The notes beneath the pieces were generated by a model. It was not told the origin of the DNA, searched no databases, and was given only the letters and a program-made list of their open reading frames with translations. A stretch of DNA of 16,239 nucleotides from a bacterium UBA2219 (GTDB lineage Bacteria; Desulfobacterota; Deferrimicrobia; Deferrimicrobiales; Deferrimicrobiaceae): the NCBI GenBank assembly GCA_002327765.1, contig DCUH01000009.1, positions 1-16,239 of the forward strand. Reading direction: 5' to 3'. A program made the position numbers and the translations under genes. Shown in pieces: positions 15,645 to 16,239 of this stretch; position 1 is the first letter of the stretch, and every line of letters begins with the position of its first letter.

Positions 15645-16239
15645 ATGACGATTTCCAGCACGGAGGTCCGGAAGGAATACACCGGCAACGCGTCGACGAC
15701 CACATTCCCGTTCTACGGCACGGTCTACGCGGTCACCGACATCGTCGTGCACGTGGCCGGGTCGCTGATGACGCAGGGGGTGCATTACGACGTCGTCGGG
15801 ACCCTTCCGGGGCCAGTGAACGTCGTCTTCAGGGCGGCCTACATCCCCGCCTTGGACGCCTCCGTGATCATCGAGTGCAACATCCCGGAATCGCAGGCGA
15901 CCGACCTTCCCGCCGCCGGCCGGTACACGGAGGCGAACGTCGAGCAAATGGCCGACAAGGTCACGCGGCTGATCCACCAGATCAAGGGGCGCTCCGTCCT
16001 GCTGCCGCTGGGCTCGCCGGTGGCGGGGCCGCTGCAGATGCCGCCGCTGGAGCCGCGGAAGTTCTTACGGGCGAACCCGGCCGGGACGGGACTGGAGATG
16101 GTGGCCTCTTCCCTTGCGGATCTCCAGGGAATCCTAGACGACACGATTCCCAGCTGCGCGCAAGCCGCACTTCCTCCCGCAGGCACTTCGGGGCGGCTGC
16201 GGAAGTTGACGGATGCCGAGAGGGGGATCTTTGTCGACA
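15645..16239 (+). CDS. T7 gp17-like tail fibre/spike, N-terminal anchoring part (3' partial)
   Basis: The frame is open from ATG 15645 to the window edge (198 full codons). The first ~100 residues follow the T7 tail-fibre N-terminal pattern: MTISSTEVRKEYTGNASTTT then FPF, a middle GVHYDVVG turn, VVFRAAYIPALDASVIIECN and IPESQATDLPAAGRYTEAN. Residues 100-114 (EQMADKVTRLIHQIKGR) form the helix that usually starts the shaft, followed by SVLLPLG. Residues 180-198 (GTSGRLRKLTDAERGIFVD) match the short beta linker often seen before a spike or endosialidase-like body. In T7 this N-terminus attaches the fibre to the gp11/gp12 tail; both partners are encoded upstream here. The receptor-binding part is outside the window. 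As in T7, it directly follows gp16. The terminator in front means it needs read-through or its own promoter. Confidence 0.88.
   Translation, partial: MTISSTEVRKEYTGNASTTTFPFYGTVYAVTDIVVHVAGSLMTQGVHYDVVGTLPGPVNVVFRAAYIPALDASVIIECNIPESQATDLPAAGRYTEANVEQMADKVTRLIHQIKGRSVLLPLGSPVAGPLQMPPLEPRKFLRANPAGTGLEMVASSLADLQGILDDTIPSCAQAALPPAGTSGRLRKLTDAERGIFVD

Noticed and set aside
1..16239. tRNA, rRNA, CRISPR array, insertion sequence, attachment site or integrase
   Set aside because: I looked on both strands and saw no cloverleaf-like segment, regular spaced repeats, transposase motif or terminal inverted repeats.

Overview
This window is a virion-structure block from a GC-rich phage or prophage with a short-tailed, T7-like (podovirus) architecture. 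Every supported gene is on the + strand. Genes abut or overlap by 1-4 bases, or are a few bases apart, in one long head-to-tail operon. The only real non-coding gap is 89 bp (15556-15644). It holds a palindrome and an intrinsic terminator. No integrase, lysis, replication, packaging, capsid or RNA gene is visible, so lysogenic and lytic lifestyles cannot be told apart. The host is probably a Gram-negative, high-GC environmental bacterium. This is inferred from Sec-type signal peptides, AAGGAGG-like ribosome sites, base composition of about 60-80% G+C by line, and bacterial Ig-like/DNRLRE-type domains. No genus can be named.

Left region (1-4069), probably host interaction and appendages. It starts with the 3' part of an Ala-rich, repeat-containing tail or fibre protein (2-1207) and a 45-residue Tyr-Trp repeat mini-protein (1207-1344). 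Next are a small fibre-like protein with a hydrophobic leader (1347-1964) and an unidentified 119-residue protein with a Cys cluster (1965-2324). Last is a 582-residue protein with a clear signal peptide, Ig-like modules and a DNRLRE-like beta domain (2321-4069).

Central region (4066-15555), tail tube and ejection proteins in T7 order. The tail tubular protein A-like adaptor (gp11 position) is followed by a tail tubular protein B/stabilisation-like nozzle protein (gp12 position). Three internal virion proteins at the gp14, gp15 and gp16 positions come next. The last is a 2066-residue giant. It carries features of phage 'polyvalent' proteins: a Gly/Ala hydrophobic stretch, a predicted Barnase-EndoU-ColicinE5/D-RelE-like (LPD3/PBECR-type) nuclease module, an HETGH zinc-metallopeptidase motif, long helices, and hydrophobic segments near the C-terminus. 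I see no lytic transglycosylase domain at its N-terminus, unlike T7 gp16.

Right region (15556-16239). After the palindrome and terminator comes the 5' end of a T7 gp17-like tail fibre or spike gene. It has the conserved head-binding N-terminus and runs off the window.

The most interesting content is the giant ejection protein, which may deliver a nuclease and a protease into the cell with the genome. Second is the set of exported-looking adhesive proteins inserted ahead of the tail-tube genes.
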